A stretch of DNA of 64,000 bases. Source: Grifola frondosa (lineage: Eukaryota; Basidiomycota; Agaricomycetes; Polyporales; Grifolaceae). Below the pieces are notes generated by a model. That model did no database searches and was not told the DNA's origin. It saw nothing but the letters and a program-made list of their open reading frames with translations. The stretch is from contig LUGG01000007.1 in the NCBI GenBank assembly GCA_001683735.1, forward strand, positions 1,364,001 through 1,428,000, in the 5' to 3' direction. Shown here in pieces: positions 61,594 to 64,000 of the stretch (the stretch's first letter is position 1; each line of letters starts with the position of its first letter). The position numbers and the translations under genes were made by a program.

Positions 61594-62193
61594 TCATAAA
61601 AAATCAACAACATTCGAACAAGTAATCCATAGCTCACCACAGGATCTTGTCTCGTGATCTCCACCGTCGGCCACTGCAATGCTGTCCACAGAGTTGAGTC
61701 GGCGTTGAAAACACATATATGAATACTCACAAGTTTGTGGCTCCGAAAATCTCCCTTGCAATGTACATGCTGCTTTCAGATCTCCTTCGAAAATGGGTTT
61801 CACCTCTATCATCGGTCGAACGTCCTCCACATCGAGCATGGAATCCAACACCTCCCCTGTGACTACAATCGTCACAGGCTCGCCGTTGAAACACAAGATC
61901 TGGAAGTTATCACCGATGCCCCACGTTGCGGATTCGGGTATATCTGATATAGAGAACGCATTGAGCCTCATGGTCAGGCGATTGAGATAGTTACGGCACT
62001 AGGATATGTATGTCACATTAGTCATTCGCACTGCATGCATCTCAAACTGCATGTCCACTTACAGATAATCCGCAGAAGCCATGAAGCATTTGCGAGCAAA
62101 GTCAACTTGCAGTCGTATAAAATCCAGCCCTGTTTTATACCCAAACGTAATATCAGTAGCATACATCGAATCTCCGAGCCGCTCACTGCACAT
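61594..62193 (-). CDS. Uncharacterised protein
   Basis: Probable start at MMCSERLGDSMYATDITFGY near 62193, with LDFIRLQVDFARKCFMASAD. After an intron (about 61999-62061) come NRLTMRLNAFSISDIPESAT, WGIGDNFQILCFNGEPVTIV, VTGEVLDSMLDVEDVRPMIE and VKPIFEGDLKAACTLQGRFS. Composition and splice sites are gene-like, but I recognise no domain. It is transcribed towards the WD40 paralog B gene; the spacer 61149-61593 holds that gene's promoter. Confidence 0.45.
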
Positions 62194-62797
62194 CATGAAG
62201 CTCACTATGGGCGTCCCTCGAGGCAAAGTTAAAACAACTTGAGACGTTCATGATCAGAGTCGATCAGCGCCTTTAATTCGCACAAATCACTAAATGAGAT
62301 AACCTTCCGACTGTTAGTATAGCCACATTAGTCTCACTATAAGGCTGGTTACGAGACTAGGATGTTCGTTCGGATTCGAGCACGTTCGCGAACGAATTTC
62401 TCTGGAGCCCCCCTATGTCAATACCACCAAATAGCCCCGGTGCGTCACACCCGTTCTGTGATGTGGCGCCGAACGCCTGGCGAACGGGTTCCCGAATAAA
62501 CACCTCAGGCTGACATGTTCTCCCTTGCTTGAATCGGACAGAAATTGGCTGATTTTACCAGGTTTTCACACCACTATTCTAGTGAAAGTCGCCACGACTT
62601 ATCGGCTGAAAGAAGTCATAAATTTCACTGTGTTTCGGGCGTGTAGCGTCAATCGTAGAAGCACAGGACAGGTGTGAAACATATAACTTCAGCATACAGT
62701 GTAACGGCAACATCTAGTTTGGATTTCACCCACGGAACGGCTGTGAATTATGTGACTGGTGTCAGCAATTCGTAGATGGGACAGTACTAAGACTTAC
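62194..62797. other. Intergenic region
   Basis: About 600 bases. TTCGTTCGGATTCGAGCACG and TTCGCGAACG words around 62366-62400 form partial inverted repeats. The left part of copy 2 of the kinase (its 3' end beyond a donor at 62797) may extend into 62760-62797. Nothing else was recognised. Confidence 0.4.

Positions 62798-64000
<1,203 letters not shown>

Overview
This window is nuclear DNA of a filamentous basidiomycete fungus, most likely an Agaricomycete. Genes are broken by many short (about 50-60 nt) GT-AG introns and packed on both strands. The recognisable families (DyP peroxidase, Plavaka transposase, DUF6532 protein, KDM3-like JmjC protein, FHA-kinase) fit that group. No rRNA gene, intact tRNA gene or CRISPR array was seen.

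The left half (1-31 kb) is mostly conserved cellular genes. In order: the 3' part of a single-pass membrane protein (+), exosome subunit Rrp45 (-), mitochondrial metalloprotease Oma1 (+), a short-chain dehydrogenase (SDR, +), a secreted DUF1524/HNH-type nuclease (-), a 5-oxoprolinase reduced to its HyuA half (+), the large voltage-gated calcium channel Cch1 (+), translation factor eIF3a (-), an ENTH-domain epsin (-), a DyP peroxidase (+) and a second, divergent SDR (-). Apart from the convergent or divergent pairing usual in compact fungal genomes, these genes share no pathway.

The right half (31-64 kb) is an accessory block of mobile and lineage-specific genes. An AT-rich repeat island is followed by a Plavaka transposase (-) and, divergently, a DUF6532 protein (+). 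Two copies of a 380-bp MITE with hAT-type ends and 8-bp target duplications lie here, and one is inserted inside the Plavaka transposase. Then come an uncharacterised basidiomycete protein, a phosphatase/P-loop-kinase fusion, a tRNA-like (SINE-like) scrap, a WD40 protein with a C-terminal membrane anchor, a disordered repeat protein, an FHA-kinase related to Chk2/Rad53, a JmjC protein, a decayed tyrosine phosphatase, two unknown genes, a second WD40-membrane protein, and at the right edge a near-identical inverted second copy of the FHA-kinase.

Many conserved genes contain single-base frame breaks that are nearly all one-base losses, often in short homopolymers. The two kinase copies differ mainly by the same kind of change. 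I therefore suspect an assembly with residual indel errors and do not take frame breaks alone as proof of pseudogenes. I found no clearly new multi-gene system. The best leads are the inverted kinase duplication, the MITE nested in Plavaka, the phosphatase-kinase fusion and the paired membrane-anchored WD40 proteins. Coordinates give the outer limits of spliced genes, and internal exon edges were read by eye.
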